From Vibrio cincinnatiensis (GTDB taxonomy: Bacteria > Pseudomonadota > Gammaproteobacteria > Enterobacterales > Vibrionaceae), in the NCBI RefSeq assembly GCF_022113815.1, contig NZ_SGOM01000003.1, forward strand, positions 62,001 through 126,000: a stretch of DNA of 64,000 bases, read 5' to 3'. Positions 52,306-62,307 of this stretch are shown piece after piece. Position 1 is the first letter of the stretch. Each line of letters opens with the position of its first letter. The notes under the pieces were generated by a model. The model saw only the letters and a program-made list of their open reading frames with translations, was not told the DNA's origin and ran no database searches. The position numbers and the translations under genes are program-made.

Positions 52306-52854
52306 TTAACCAACCAATGCAATAAGCTCTGGTTGTAAAATGTGATTAGCCAACGCCATTCTGTCATGCATAACTTTAATCACCTGCCCAAACTCTAATG
52401 TTTTAGACCCATTTAAAATAAATGGTTGGCGATCAACCAAAGCACATAAGCTAGCGCACTCTCCTACTTCGAGAACGATGAAATAACCTTGACCATGACT
52501 ATTGACCAAGCTCACAATATCTCCTTCTTGAGGAGATAGTCCTTCATCTGATTGCTGGTAGTCAAAAAACCAACTTCTTGGCTGAACAGGCTTGTGAAAG
52601 CGTTTAGCAGCCACACAGTACAAGGCTAATTCGACTTTACGTGGTTCAGGCAATTCTAAACCACTAATGCATTCTTTATAGGTTTGGTAATCTGATGCAT
52701 CATCAACAGAAAAATGGTTATCTAAAAATGCACAATCAACCAGTAAATTTCGGCTAAGATTTGTGCGAAATACCATATCCTCACCGAGGTCGAGCATCAA
52801 ATAGCCTTCGCTATCTGAATAGTACCAACTCCATTTATCACTGGGTTTTAGCAT
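52306..52854 (-). CDS. zapC: Cell division protein ZapC
   Basis: 182 residues. Start [20 protein letters not shown] and [20 protein letters not shown] match ZapC, an FtsZ-bundling Z-ring protein of gammaproteobacteria. The C-terminal part reads [20 protein letters not shown]. No membrane helix. It stands alone with its own terminator. Confidence 0.88.
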   Translation of the reverse strand: MLKPSDKWSWYYSDSEGYLMLDLGEDMVFRTNLSRNLLVDCAFLDNHFSVDDASDYQTYKECISGLELPEPRKVELALYCVAAKRFHKPVQPRSWFFDYQQSDEGLSPQEGDIVSLVNSHGQGYFIVLEVGECASLCALVDRQPFILNGSKTLEFGQVIKVMHDRMALANHILQPELIALVG

Positions 52855-52954
52855 TATTCTGGCTCTCTATTTACCGGGATGATCGAACGATGAGGTAAAC
52901 CACTTCATTACCTTTACTTATCTATTACTGCCATTTTAGGAAGGGGATAATAAA

Positions 52955-52986
52955 AAAAAAGAGGAAATGAATAATTCATTCCCTCT
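52955..52986 (-). terminator. Terminator of pyrD
   Basis: AGAGGGAATGAAT / ATTCATTTCCTCT hairpin (one mismatch), followed by a T run on the minus strand. Confidence 0.85.
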
Positions 52987-53054
52987 GAAAGTCACCTTGT
53001 CACTTTTTAAAAACCACTAAAAACGTGACTCTTTTCCCTACCACTTGTCATTCA

Positions 53055-54065
53055 TTATAAATTTTTGACAATATCACTTACAAGCTTCGGTCCTTGGTAA
53101 ATAAATCCACTATAAATTTGAACTAACTTTGCTCCAGCAAGCAGTTTTTCTTTCGCTGAAACATAAGAATCAATACCACCTACACCAATGATTGGAATTT
53201 GTTCACCCAGTTCTTGATAAAGTTGTTTAATCACTTCTGTACTGCGAGATTGCAATGGTCGACCACTTAACCCCCCTGCCTCATTAGCGAATTTCATACC
53301 TTCTACTAATGTTCTATCCAATGTGGTATTGGTCGCAATCACACCATCAATATTATGTTTCAATAGCGACTGACAGATTTGTTTCAACTCATCATCAGTT
53401 AAGTCTGGCGCAATTTTTAATGTTAGTGGGACATACTTACTATGCAGATCAGCCAACTCTGTTTGTTTTGCTTTTAGCGTTGCTAACAATTCATCAAGCG
53501 CTTCACCATATTGCAATGTACGTAACCCTGGAGTATTTGGAGAAGAGATATTGATAGCAATATAACCAGCATAAGGATAGACCTTATCCATACAGATTAA
53601 GTAATCCTCTGCCCCTTTTTCTATCGGTGTGTCTTTATTTTTTCCAATATTAATACCAATGATACCGTCATAATGTGCTTTTTTAACATTCTCTATCAGA
53701 TGATCGACACCAAGGTTGTTAAATCCCATACGGTTGATGATCCCTTCTGCATGCACTAAACGAAATAATCTAGGTTTGTCATTGCCGGGTTGAGGACGAG
53801 GAGTTACGGTCCCTACTTCAACAAAACCAAATCCCATCGCTCCAAATGCTTCAATACATTCCCCATTTTTATCAAGCCCTGCCGCTAAACCGACCGGATT
53901 TTTAAAAGTGAGCCCCATGCATTCAACAGGACGTTGAGGAAGATGTTGACGATAAAAGAGATCAAGAGGTGTACCAGTGAAACGTTTGAAATTTTGAATG
54001 GCGAGATCATGCGCCTTTTCAGCATCCAGTTGAAAAAAGCCAGCTCTGGCTAAGCGGTAAAGCAT
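53055..54065 (-). CDS. pyrD: Dihydroorotate dehydrogenase (quinone), class 2
   Basis: 336 residues, as for E. coli Pyr[48 protein letters not shown] with the catalytic serine of class 2 enzymes, and IIGVGGIDS for FMN binding. The N-terminal helix pair ([20 protein letters not shown]) attaches it to the membrane and quinone pool. It oxidises dihydroorotate in pyrimidine synthesis. Confidence 0.96.
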   Translation of the reverse strand: MLYRLARAGFFQLDAEKAHDLAIQNFKRFTGTPLDLFYRQHLPQRPVECMGLTFKNPVGLAAGLDKNGECIEAFGAMGFGFVEVGTVTPRPQPGNDKPRLFRLVHAEGIINRMGFNNLGVDHLIENVKKAHYDGIIGINIGKNKDTPIEKGAEDYLICMDKVYPYAGYIAINISSPNTPGLRTLQYGEALDELLATLKAKQTELADLHSKYVPLTLKIAPDLTDDELKQICQSLLKHNIDGVIATNTTLDRTLVEGMKFANEAGGLSGRPLQSRSTEVIKQLYQELGEQIPIIGVGGIDSYVSAKEKLLAGAKLVQIYSGFIYQGPKLVSDIVKNL

Positions 54066-54079
54066 ACTGCCTCCGAAAG

Positions 54080-54103
54080 AAAAAAGCCCCGAATAAACGG
54101 GGC
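54080..54103 (-). terminator. Terminator between gdhB-like gene and pyrD
   Basis: GCCCCG / CGGGGC with a 6-base loop and TTTTTT after it on the minus strand. It ends the large glutamate dehydrogenase transcript before pyrD. Confidence 0.92.
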
Positions 54104-54138
54104 GTTATTATTGACTTATTCGGTTAACAATTCAATGC

Positions 54139-57100
54139 TTATTCTGCTCCCTGACAATTTAAGTTGAGCAACATTAATTCACGCATGGCCACTGAAAATT
54201 TTGCAAATTCATGTACAGTGCCGACTTTAAATTCATTGAGGATCGAATCCCAACGCTGTAAAGATTTGGTATTATTTTCGATCCAACAGTCCAATGCTTT
54301 GAGTATATCGGATGATTCTACATGATTGATACACGTTAATACCTGTGCCGTTAACTGACGCTGTTGCCAGTCCAAATCTTCTCGGAAAGCGGCTCGGGCT
54401 AAAGCCTGCCAATGGTTATCTACCGCCTGCTGATTAATCTGCTTTAAGAACCAGTGTAATGACAAACGATCCCCTAAGTTGAAATACAGTTTAGCAACTT
54501 GATCTACCGGAAATTGTTTTTCATGTGAGATGATCGAAATATCCAAAGCCGAATATAAGCTCGATAAACGTGCCACATAGTGTGCGACTTGATTATTGGC
54601 GCCTTGTTCGATCCAGCTTTGAGCAAGAATATTATGTTCTTCGACTTCGCTTTCGACTAAGGCATGATCCAGTTGTTGCCTTATGTGTTGAACATCCACT
54701 TGATAATGTTCAACCATCGTCTGGACCGAGACTTTACCCATACGATTTCGTAATAACCAACGTGATAATCGACGCAATGTTCTACGGACTTGGAACATCA
54801 TGTCGTATTGCACCACGCTAGTGGCTTGACTATCGAGTAACCGAATCTCTTTTAAGACATTTTCTAACTGATAAATTTCCCGAGCCGCTGCATACGCATT
54901 AACAATCTCTGTAACGTGTGCCCCCGTTTCTTCTTGTAACCGAGTAACAAAGTTACACCCCATTTCATTCACCATCTGATTTGCCAATGCAGTAGCGATG
55001 ATCTCTTTACGTAATGGGTGTTCTTTCATTTTCCCCTCATAGTGACCACGTAACTTTGAGGGGAAATAATGAATCAATTGTTTGGCATGAAATTCCTCAT
55101 TCGCTATCTCATCGCAAGCCAGCTCCTCTTTTAGCCGCATCTTGCTATAAGCAACCAATACTGCGAGCTCCGGCCGAGTTAAAGCCTTCCCTTGTTTTTC
55201 TCTTTCCAATAATGCTTCATCATCCGGAATATGTTCTAAATTTCGATCTAAATAGCCGGCTTTTTCCATATGATGGATAAAACGAATTTGTTCTTTTACC
55301 GTATCAACGCCAAGAAACTCTGTAACAGAGATAGATTCCGATTGTGTATAGGCATCTTCGATAACAATCGCTCCCACCTCCTCTTCCATAGACTCAAGCA
55401 GTTGGTTACGCTGTTTTATGGTTAGATCACCACTGGCAACTAAGTTATTTAAGAGAATTTTGATGTTCACTTCATTATCAGAGCAGTCAACACCTCCCAC
55501 ATTATCAACAAAATCGGTATTCACACGCCCACCAGACAAGGCATATTCCACTCGTCCAAGCTGGGTCATACCAAGGTTTCCACCTTCCCCAATAATTTTG
55601 GCTCTGACTTCCTCCCCATTAATGCGAACCGTATCATTGGCTCTATCTCCCACATCAGAATGGGATTCGCTAGATGCCTTAATATAAGTACCAATTCCGC
55701 CATTCCAGAGTAAATCGACCTCCATCTTTAGGATCAACTTAATCATTTCATTGGGAGCAAGCGAACTTTTCGTGGTTGCCAACATCTTTTGCATCTCAGG
55801 AGAGAGAGGAATGGCTTTAGCCTTGCGGGAGAATACCCCGCCACCTTGTGAAATTAAGGCCAGATTATAATCTTCCCAACTGGATCGAGGTAATTGAAAT
55901 AAGCGTTGACGTTCTTGCCAGCTCACTTGGGTATCAGGGGTGGGGTCAATAAAAATATGCACATGGTTAAACGCTGCTTGCAATCGAATATGCTGAGAAA
56001 GAAGCATTCCATTTCCAAAAACATCCCCAGCCATGTCACCAATCCCAATAGCGGTAAAGTCGGTTGTTTGGCAGTTAATACCTAACTCACGGAAATGACG
56101 TTTAACCGATTCCCACCCCCCTTTTGCAGTGATCCCCATCGCTTTATGGTCATACCCATTGGAACCTCCAGATGCAAAAGCATCGCCTAGCCAAAATTGA
56201 TAATCGGTTGATATTGAATTTGCTAAGTCAGAAAAGGTTGCTGTTCCTTTATCTGCGGCCACAACCAAGTAAGGATCATCGTCATCGTGACGAATAACAT
56301 TGCTGGGCGCACTAATCTGTCCATCCACAATATTATCGGTTACATCTAATAGCGCCTGAATAAAATGTTGATAGCAACGCTGTCCTTCTGCAAAAATTTC
56401 ATCTCGACTAGTGAAGAATGGCTGTCTTTTACAGATAAAACCCCCTTTAGCCCCTACTGGTACAATGACGGTATTTTTTACTTGTTGCGCTTTAACCAGC
56501 CCTAAAATTTCGGTACGGTAATCCTCTTGTCGATCAGACCAGCGTAAACCTCCACGAGCAACTTTTCCTCCTCGTAGGTGTACTCCTTCAATATCGGGAG
56601 CATAAACAAAAATTTCAACAACAGGCACTGGTGCCGGAATATCAGGAATGTCCCGTGGAGTTAATTTTAAAGAAAGACAAGTTTTGGGCTCTTTATTGTT
56701 ACCTAACTGAAAATAGTTAGTGCGTACGGTAGCGCAAATCATCTCCATATAACGGCGTAAAATACGATCATCATCTAAACTTTCAACATGATCAAATTGC
56801 TCCGTTAGTGCTTGGATCAATTTAACTTGTTGTTTTGCCCTGTCTTGATAGCTAGGATCAAAACGGCACATAAATAAAGCCACAAGCTCTTTCGCCAAAT
56901 CTGGATAGTGATTAAGTGTTTCTTCAATATACTGCTGACTAAAAGGGAAACCGACTTGACGCATGTAGCGGGCATAAGCTCTTAAAATAGAGATTTCTCT
57001 TCCCGTTAATGAAGCACTTAACACGAGTCGGTTAAATCCGTCACTCTCTAATTTACCCTGCCAAATCGCAGCAAAAGCTTGCTGGAAACGATCTCTGGCT

Positions 57101-58980
57101 TCACGAAGATCCACCTGCTTATCACTTTTGTGCAGCATCGAAAAATCTAGGATCCAATATATTTGTCCATTGTTTTTTCTGATCTCATAGGGAGACTCAC
57201 CAATAATACGCAAACCTAGGTTTTCCAACATCGGCATAACATCAGAAAGATGAATGGGTTCATCTCGATGATAAAGTTTAAGCCGAACGGCCTTTGAGGT
57301 TTTATGCTCTTCTTGAGGTCGATAAAAGAGCATACCTAATTTATTTTCTTCACTTAATGCTTCAAGACGTTCAAGATCAGAGACTGCCGAGCCTGGCATG
57401 ACACTTTCTTTATAGGAACGAGGAAAAGCACTTAAATAAGCTTTGGCAAGAGGCATTCCCAGACTCTCCCCCCAATGGGCAATAATCGCTTGAGAAAGTC
57501 GGTCATCCCAACGGGTTGATGCTTCCATTAAATTCTGCTCTATTTTTTTAACATCGATATTGCCGTTATTATTCTCAACTCGCACGATGTAGTGCGTTCT
57601 TGCCAAAGGGCTTTCTGAGAAATATGTGGTAAATTCAACCTCTTGCTCACACCCAAAATAATCCTTCAAAATACGCTGACTCTGCCGTCTTAGTTCGGTG
57701 TTATAACGCTCTTTACTGACATACACCATACAACTAAAAAAGCGTCCAAAAGGATCTCGACGAACAAATAGACGAATAAGATCCCTATCTTGCATTTGGA
57801 CAACGCCCATTCCCACTGCCAATAGTTCTTTTTCATTGGCTTGCAATAGTTCATCTCTGGGATAATTTTCTAAAATATTATGTAGCGCCTTATAGGCATA
57901 AGAGCCGGCTCGGTATCCACTTGCAGACAAGATACGCTGCACTTTTTCTCGAATAAGGGGGATGCTTTCCACCGTTTGATTATAGACAGCCGAAGTGTAT
58001 AACCCAGTAAAACGATGCTCTCCTACCACCTTACCGTTTTCATCAAATTTTTTAATACCAATATAATCAGTATAAGCTGGACGATGAATTCGAGACTGTT
58101 TATTACCCTTGGTCAGAATAAGCAAAAATGGTTTTTCTGCTTCCACTCGAGCAGCATCAGAAAATTGAGAAAGCTTCACTTGCCGTACCCGCTTCCTATC
58201 AGAAAATAGACCTAAGCCTAATTCTTGAGTGGGGCGCAGTTCGATATCTCCTTCTATATTGACTAAATCAAATTCTTTATAGCCCATAAAAGTAAAATTA
58301 TGATCACCAAGCCAACGTAGAAAATTCAAGGTTTCCTGATAATGTTCTGATTCAACAGGAATCGACTCTTTTTGTTGCTCTAGTTGCTTAATCACCTGAT
58401 TGAGTTGGCTGACCATCGGCTTCCAATCGTGAACAACCAACGTCACATCCTTGAATATATTCAGCAGTTCTTCTTGTAGAGTTCGCATCTCTTGCTTGGT
58501 ATTTAACTTATCGACTTCAATATGAAATAGTGATTGTAGTGAACCCTTTCTTTGATGAATACTTTTAACCAAACCTTGATTGTCATATTCAATATGAGTA
58601 GGACCATTGAGCATAAAATGGCACGTTAATCCTAAACGACTTAAGGCCATTTTGATTGAATCCACTAAAAATGGGCTATCTGGTAAAACGATTTCCACAA
58701 TGGTGTGGGTTGATTGCCACCCATGTTTACTCACCGTGGGGTTAAAAACACGAACCGATAGAGCTTTTGAATCTTTCTCCGTAATATGATGCCAAAGACT
58801 GACTAGAGCACCATAGAGATCAGATTCATTTCGTTTGGTAAGATCATCTTGGGCCACATTACTAAATAGATGCTTTCCAAGTTGGGTAACGGGGACCTGT
58901 TGATTAAGCTCAAGTTTGTCTTGAATAAGCAGGTAAACTTTTTCAAGGAGAACCGGCATCAAACCTTCACGCGCAGTCAT
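54139..58980 (-). CDS. NAD-specific glutamate dehydrogenase, large (GDH2/180-kDa) type
   Basis: 1613 residues from the ATG at 58980, with GGAG six bases upstream. The size is that of the L-GDH180 family. The catalytic part lies near residues 770-1200: GKVARGGLRWSDRQEDYRTE, VIVPVGAKGGFI with the reactive lysine, DPYLVVAADKGTATFSDLAN and TAKGGWESVKRHFREL. Long N- and C-terminal regulatory parts surround it (ACT-like at the N-terminus). It deaminates glutamate to 2-oxoglutarate with NAD. Own terminator follows. Confidence 0.95.
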   Translation of the reverse strand: MTAREGLMPVLLEKVYLLIQDKLELNQQVPVTQLGKHLFSNVAQDDLTKRNESDLYGALVSLWHHITEKDSKALSVRVFNPTVSKHGWQSTHTIVEIVLPDSPFLVDSIKMALSRLGLTCHFMLNGPTHIEYDNQGLVKSIHQRKGSLQSLFHIEVDKLNTKQEMRTLQEELLNIFKDVTLVVHDWKPMVSQLNQVIKQLEQQKESIPVESEHYQETLNFLRWLGDHNFTFMGYKEFDLVNIEGDIELRPTQELGLGLFSDRKRVRQVKLSQFSDAARVEAEKPFLLILTKGNKQSRIHRPAYTDYIGIKKFDENGKVVGEHRFTGLYTSAVYNQTVESIPLIREKVQRILSASGYRAGSYAYKALHNILENYPRDELLQANEKELLAVGMGVVQMQDRDLIRLFVRRDPFGRFFSCMVYVSKERYNTELRRQSQRILKDYFGCEQEVEFTTYFSESPLARTHYIVRVENNNGNIDVKKIEQNLMEASTRWDDRLSQAIIAHWGESLGMPLAKAYLSAFPRSYKESVMPGSAVSDLERLEALSEENKLGMLFYRPQEEHKTSKAVRLKLYHRDEPIHLSDVMPMLENLGLRIIGESPYEIRKNNGQIYWILDFSMLHKSDKQVDLREARDRFQQAFAAIWQGKLESDGFNRLVLSASLTGREISILRAYARYMRQVGFPFSQQYIEETLNHYPDLAKELVALFMCRFDPSYQDRAKQQVKLIQALTEQFDHVESLDDDRILRRYMEMICATVRTNYFQLGNNKEPKTCLSLKLTPRDIPDIPAPVPVVEIFVYAPDIEGVHLRGGKVARGGLRWSDRQEDYRTEILGLVKAQQVKNTVIVPVGAKGGFICKRQPFFTSRDEIFAEGQRCYQHFIQALLDVTDNIVDGQISAPSNVIRHDDDDPYLVVAADKGTATFSDLANSISTDYQFWLGDAFASGGSNGYDHKAMGITAKGGWESVKRHFRELGINCQTTDFTAIGIGDMAGDVFGNGMLLSQHIRLQAAFNHVHIFIDPTPDTQVSWQERQRLFQLPRSSWEDYNLALISQGGGVFSRKAKAIPLSPEMQKMLATTKSSLAPNEMIKLILKMEVDLLWNGGIGTYIKASSESHSDVGDRANDTVRINGEEVRAKIIGEGGNLGMTQLGRVEYALSGGRVNTDFVDNVGGVDCSDNEVNIKILLNNLVASGDLTIKQRNQLLESMEEEVGAIVIEDAYTQSESISVTEFLGVDTVKEQIRFIHHMEKAGYLDRNLEHIPDDEALLEREKQGKALTRPELAVLVAYSKMRLKEELACDEIANEEFHAKQLIHYFPSKLRGHYEGKMKEHPLRKEIIATALANQMVNEMGCNFVTRLQEETGAHVTEIVNAYAAAREIYQLENVLKEIRLLDSQATSVVQYDMMFQVRRTLRRLSRWLLRNRMGKVSVQTMVEHYQVDVQHIRQQLDHALVESEVEEHNILAQSWIEQGANNQVAHYVARLSSLYSALDISIISHEKQFPVDQVAKLYFNLGDRLSLHWFLKQINQQAVDNHWQALARAAFREDLDWQQRQLTAQVLTCINHVESSDILKALDCWIENNTKSLQRWDSILNEFKVGTVHEFAKFSVAMRELMLLNLNCQGAE

Positions 58981-59167
58981 AAACGACTCCAAATATTAGA
59001 ATTATAACGAGTAGGGTATGCTGTAAGCATAGTTGCTACTTAGGGTAATGCGGCGAATATTGTAAAAATTTGCCAACTGAACGTTAACAATTTCAGAATG
59101 AGATGGTGAGTGAAATGCTTAAGAATATGCGCTAAATATCAAGTTAAATAACTATAGAATCTAAAAA

Positions 59168-59386
59168 TTACAGAATTTCTAGCTTTACAAATTTATTTTT
59201 CTGATCCGTCGTTAAACGAAATCGCCCTTTTATTCCAAGTTGGCTGAGAAATGGTCGCAATTTTGTCGCAGACAGTTGCAGCTTAAGCCCATTATCTGTC
59301 ATGACGATGACATAACTGGCGGAACCAGAATAGTGAGCCAGAAAGGTTTGATAAGAGATGTTAAGTGTAAAAAAATAGTGATTCAT
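59168..59386 (-). CDS. DUF2835 protein, 72 aa
   Basis: 72 residues from the ATG at 59386. MNHYFFTLNISYQTFLAHYS and LKLQLSATKLRPFLSQLGIKG match DUF2835, a small gammaproteobacterial family of unknown function usually next to pepN. The ribosome site is weak. Confidence 0.8.
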   Translation of the reverse strand: MNHYFFTLNISYQTFLAHYSGSASYVIVMTDNGLKLQLSATKLRPFLSQLGIKGRFRLTTDQKNKFVKLEIL

Positions 59387-59460
59387 TGAACTCAATTAAG
59401 TAGCACCCCGGAGTATGAATGAGAGCAAATATCCTTCCTCCTTAGTGCTACTCCTTGTGG

Positions 59461-62067
59461 TTATTGATCTAACGCTTTGGTCAATTTTTCAAAAAGATCT
59501 CTGGCTAAATTATCCAAGTTCTTTAAAGCATCGAGCTCTTTTTTCATTAAGGCTTGGCGGTGCTGATCATATAAGCGGAACTTGAGTAATGGATCAATTA
59601 ATCGTGAAGCCACTTGAGGATTGCTGGTATTTAACTCACGCAGGATCTCACCAGCAAACTGGTATCCCTCCCCACTTTGTGCATGAAATCTTACTGGGTT
59701 CATAGTTAAGAAAGAACCAATAAGGCTGCGAATACGGTTAGGATTCTTCAGACTAAATGTTGGATGTTTCATGGTATTTTTGATCACCAACAGCGCATCT
59801 TCAGCGGGATTGCTCCCTTGCAGAGCGAACCATTTATCCATCACTAAACCATCATGCTGCCACTTGGCACTGAAGTCTTCCATAAGTGCTTCTCGACAAG
59901 ATAACTGAGCACTATTAGCAGCACTCATGGCCGACATCGTATCAGTCATATTATTGGACTGATGGTATTGACGGTTAACTAGACGTTCTCCCTGCTCTGT
60001 ATAAGCAAGGTAACTTAAACAGATATTACGCAAAGCACGTTGTCCAATCGCTTCATGGCTAATCGAATACTCTTCCTGCTTCAGTAAATGGTAAATAGTA
60101 CTCAACTCATCTTCAAGCTCTGTAGCCAACATGACTTTAAACTGATGTAAAACTTGCGCGATGGCATCCACATCCACCTGTTTATACCAACCAGAAACTT
60201 CATTATGATTGGGCAGAGTCAGCATTTCAGTAATAAAAGCAGGATCAAGTGCGTCATTGAGTAAAATACCGCGGAAAGCATCAATAACAGAGTCTGGAAG
60301 TACAATAGTTTTACCTTGCTGTACCGAATCAACATTGTTACGAATATATTTCGCTAGCAACATTTGCCCAGCATCCCAACGCGCAAACTCATTTTTTGAG
60401 TGGACCATAAGGAAACCAAGTTCTTGATCAGTATAGTTATATTCAAGTTTAACGGGTGCTGAAAACTCTCGTAATAACGAGGGAATCGGTCTTGCTGGCA
60501 CATTTTCAAAGACAAAAGTTTGCTTTTGTTGCGTAACATTCAGTACGTGATGAAGTGGCATTCCGTTACATTGTAACGGAATAGCCGTTCCATCTGGTTG
60601 GTACAGTTCAATATCAAATGGAATGTGCAATGGCTGTTTATTGGGTTGATCCGCCGTTGGTTCCGTTGTTTGCTCGATCGTCAAAGAATAAGTTGCTGAC
60701 GTCGCTTGATAATCACTGCTGACTTTAAGTAACGGTGTACCCGATTGGCTATACCAAAGACGAAATTGCTGCAAATCAATCCCACTGGCTTCTTCCATTG
60801 CAAGCACAAAATCTTCACAAGTGGCCGCGGTTCCATCATGGCGAGTAATGTAAAGTTTTATTCCTTTCTGGAAGTCTTCTTCACCGAGTAAAGTATGCAA
60901 CATACGAATGACCTCACTACCCTTTTCATACACGGTCAAGGTGTAGAAGTTATTCATTTCTATCACTTTATCAGGTCGAATAGGATGAGACATTGGCCCG
61001 GCATCTTCTGCAAATTGTGGCCCGCGAATGATGCGCACATTATGAATACGATTCACAGCCCGAGAGCCAAGATCAGAGGAAAATTCTTGATCTCGAAAAA
61101 CGGTTAACCCTTCTTTTAAACTCAGTTGGAACCAATCTCGACATGTCACTCGGTTCCCCGTCCAGTTGTGAAAGTATTCATGCCCAATGACGGATTCAAT
61201 ACCTAAGTAATCTGTATCGGTTGCAGTTTTTTCATTGGCTAACACAAATTTTGAGTTGAAAATATTTAACCCTTTGTTCTCCATTGCGCCCATGTTGAAA
61301 AAATCAACCGCAACGATCATATAAATATCAAGATCGTATTCCAATCCAAAGCGTTGCTCGTCCCACTGCATTGAATGTTTGAGTGATACCATAGCATGGT
61401 TCGCTCGGTCTAAATTCCCTTTATCAACAAAAATCTCTAAATCAACTTTGCGCCCAGAATTGGTGACAAAGTGATCACGTAATACGTCAAAATCCCCCGC
61501 TACTAGTGCAAAAAGATAAGCTGGTTTAGGGTGAGGATCTTGCCATTTAACCCAATGTTTGCCGTTCTCTAACTCACCTTCTGCAACCTTATTACCATTA
61601 CTTAATAAAAATGGATAAAGGGTTTTATCTGCTGTAATCGTTGTGGTGTATTTCGCCAAAACATCCGGTCTATCAAGATAATAAGTTATACGACGAAATC
61701 CTTCGGCTTCACACTGAGTACAAAAAGCTCCTCCAGACTTATATAACCCTTCTAACGCGGTGTTCGCTTGAGGATCAATTTGAGTCATGATCGTTAAAGT
61801 AAACGTCTCTGGTAGATGATAAAGCTCTAAGCTTAATTCACTCTGAGTGTAACTTGTCCAATCAACACCATTCACTTGAATAGATTGTAAAATAAGCCCT
61901 TCACCATCGAGTATCAACGTAGAGCTTGTGGACTGCTGCTGAACCTGAGAAATAGCGGTTACTAAGGTTTGGTCATCATGGAGCTCAAAGAATAATTCAA
62001 TCTCACTAATGGTATGCGTTGGGGCTTGATAATCTTTACGATATTTTGCTTGTGGGCTTGTCGCCAT
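59461..62067 (-). CDS. pepN: Aminopeptidase N
   Basis: 868 residues from the ATG at 62067 (AGGAT upstream), near E. coli PepN (870). The exopeptidase motif is MGAMENKGLNIF, and the zinc site is HEYFHNWTGNRV with the distant glutamate in LKEGLTVFRDQEFS. The C-terminal helical domain is complete. It is a cytosolic M1 zinc aminopeptidase of broad specificity, acting in late protein breakdown. Confidence 0.96.
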   Translation of the reverse strand: MATSPQAKYRKDYQAPTHTISEIELFFELHDDQTLVTAISQVQQQSTSSTLILDGEGLILQSIQVNGVDWTSYTQSELSLELYHLPETFTLTIMTQIDPQANTALEGLYKSGGAFCTQCEAEGFRRITYYLDRPDVLAKYTTTITADKTLYPFLLSNGNKVAEGELENGKHWVKWQDPHPKPAYLFALVAGDFDVLRDHFVTNSGRKVDLEIFVDKGNLDRANHAMVSLKHSMQWDEQRFGLEYDLDIYMIVAVDFFNMGAMENKGLNIFNSKFVLANEKTATDTDYLGIESVIGHEYFHNWTGNRVTCRDWFQLSLKEGLTVFRDQEFSSDLGSRAVNRIHNVRIIRGPQFAEDAGPMSHPIRPDKVIEMNNFYTLTVYEKGSEVIRMLHTLLGEEDFQKGIKLYITRHDGTAATCEDFVLAMEEASGIDLQQFRLWYSQSGTPLLKVSSDYQATSATYSLTIEQTTEPTADQPNKQPLHIPFDIELYQPDGTAIPLQCNGMPLHHVLNVTQQKQTFVFENVPARPIPSLLREFSAPVKLEYNYTDQELGFLMVHSKNEFARWDAGQMLLAKYIRNNVDSVQQGKTIVLPDSVIDAFRGILLNDALDPAFITEMLTLPNHNEVSGWYKQVDVDAIAQVLHQFKVMLATELEDELSTIYHLLKQEEYSISHEAIGQRALRNICLSYLAYTEQGERLVNRQYHQSNNMTDTMSAMSAANSAQLSCREALMEDFSAKWQHDGLVMDKWFALQGSNPAEDALLVIKNTMKHPTFSLKNPNRIRSLIGSFLTMNPVRFHAQSGEGYQFAGEILRELNTSNPQVASRLIDPLLKFRLYDQHRQALMKKELDALKNLDNLARDLFEKLTKALDQ
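59666..59673 (-). promoter_or_regulatory. Candidate KOPS (FtsK-orienting) octamer
   Basis: On the minus strand GGGGAGGG fits GGGNAGGG. It is right of dif and points left, towards dif, the expected polarity. Confidence 0.35.
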
Positions 62068-62255
62068 GGTAGGGATCCTTTTTGACGTAGTCACTGTGGC
62101 AGGTAAGGTTAATCACCTTTATCATTATCTTGTGATCTTAAGCCTGTCAGTATGAATAACAACCCCCAGATAAAAAAAACATAGATATTCTCTTTATCAT
62201 ATCAAGTTAAGCACAGCATTAAGATCTCAAACCTTAAAGATCAGTAGAACCGATG

Positions 62256-62284
62256 TAAAAAAAGCGGGCTTATAAAGCCCGCTT
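62256..62284 (-). terminator. Terminator of prc
   Basis: AAGCGGGCTT / AAGCCCGCTT with a short loop and TTTTTTT after it on the minus strand, 24 bases past the prc stop. Confidence 0.92.
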
Positions 62285-62307
62285 ACGATTAACAAAACAT
62301 AAATAGA

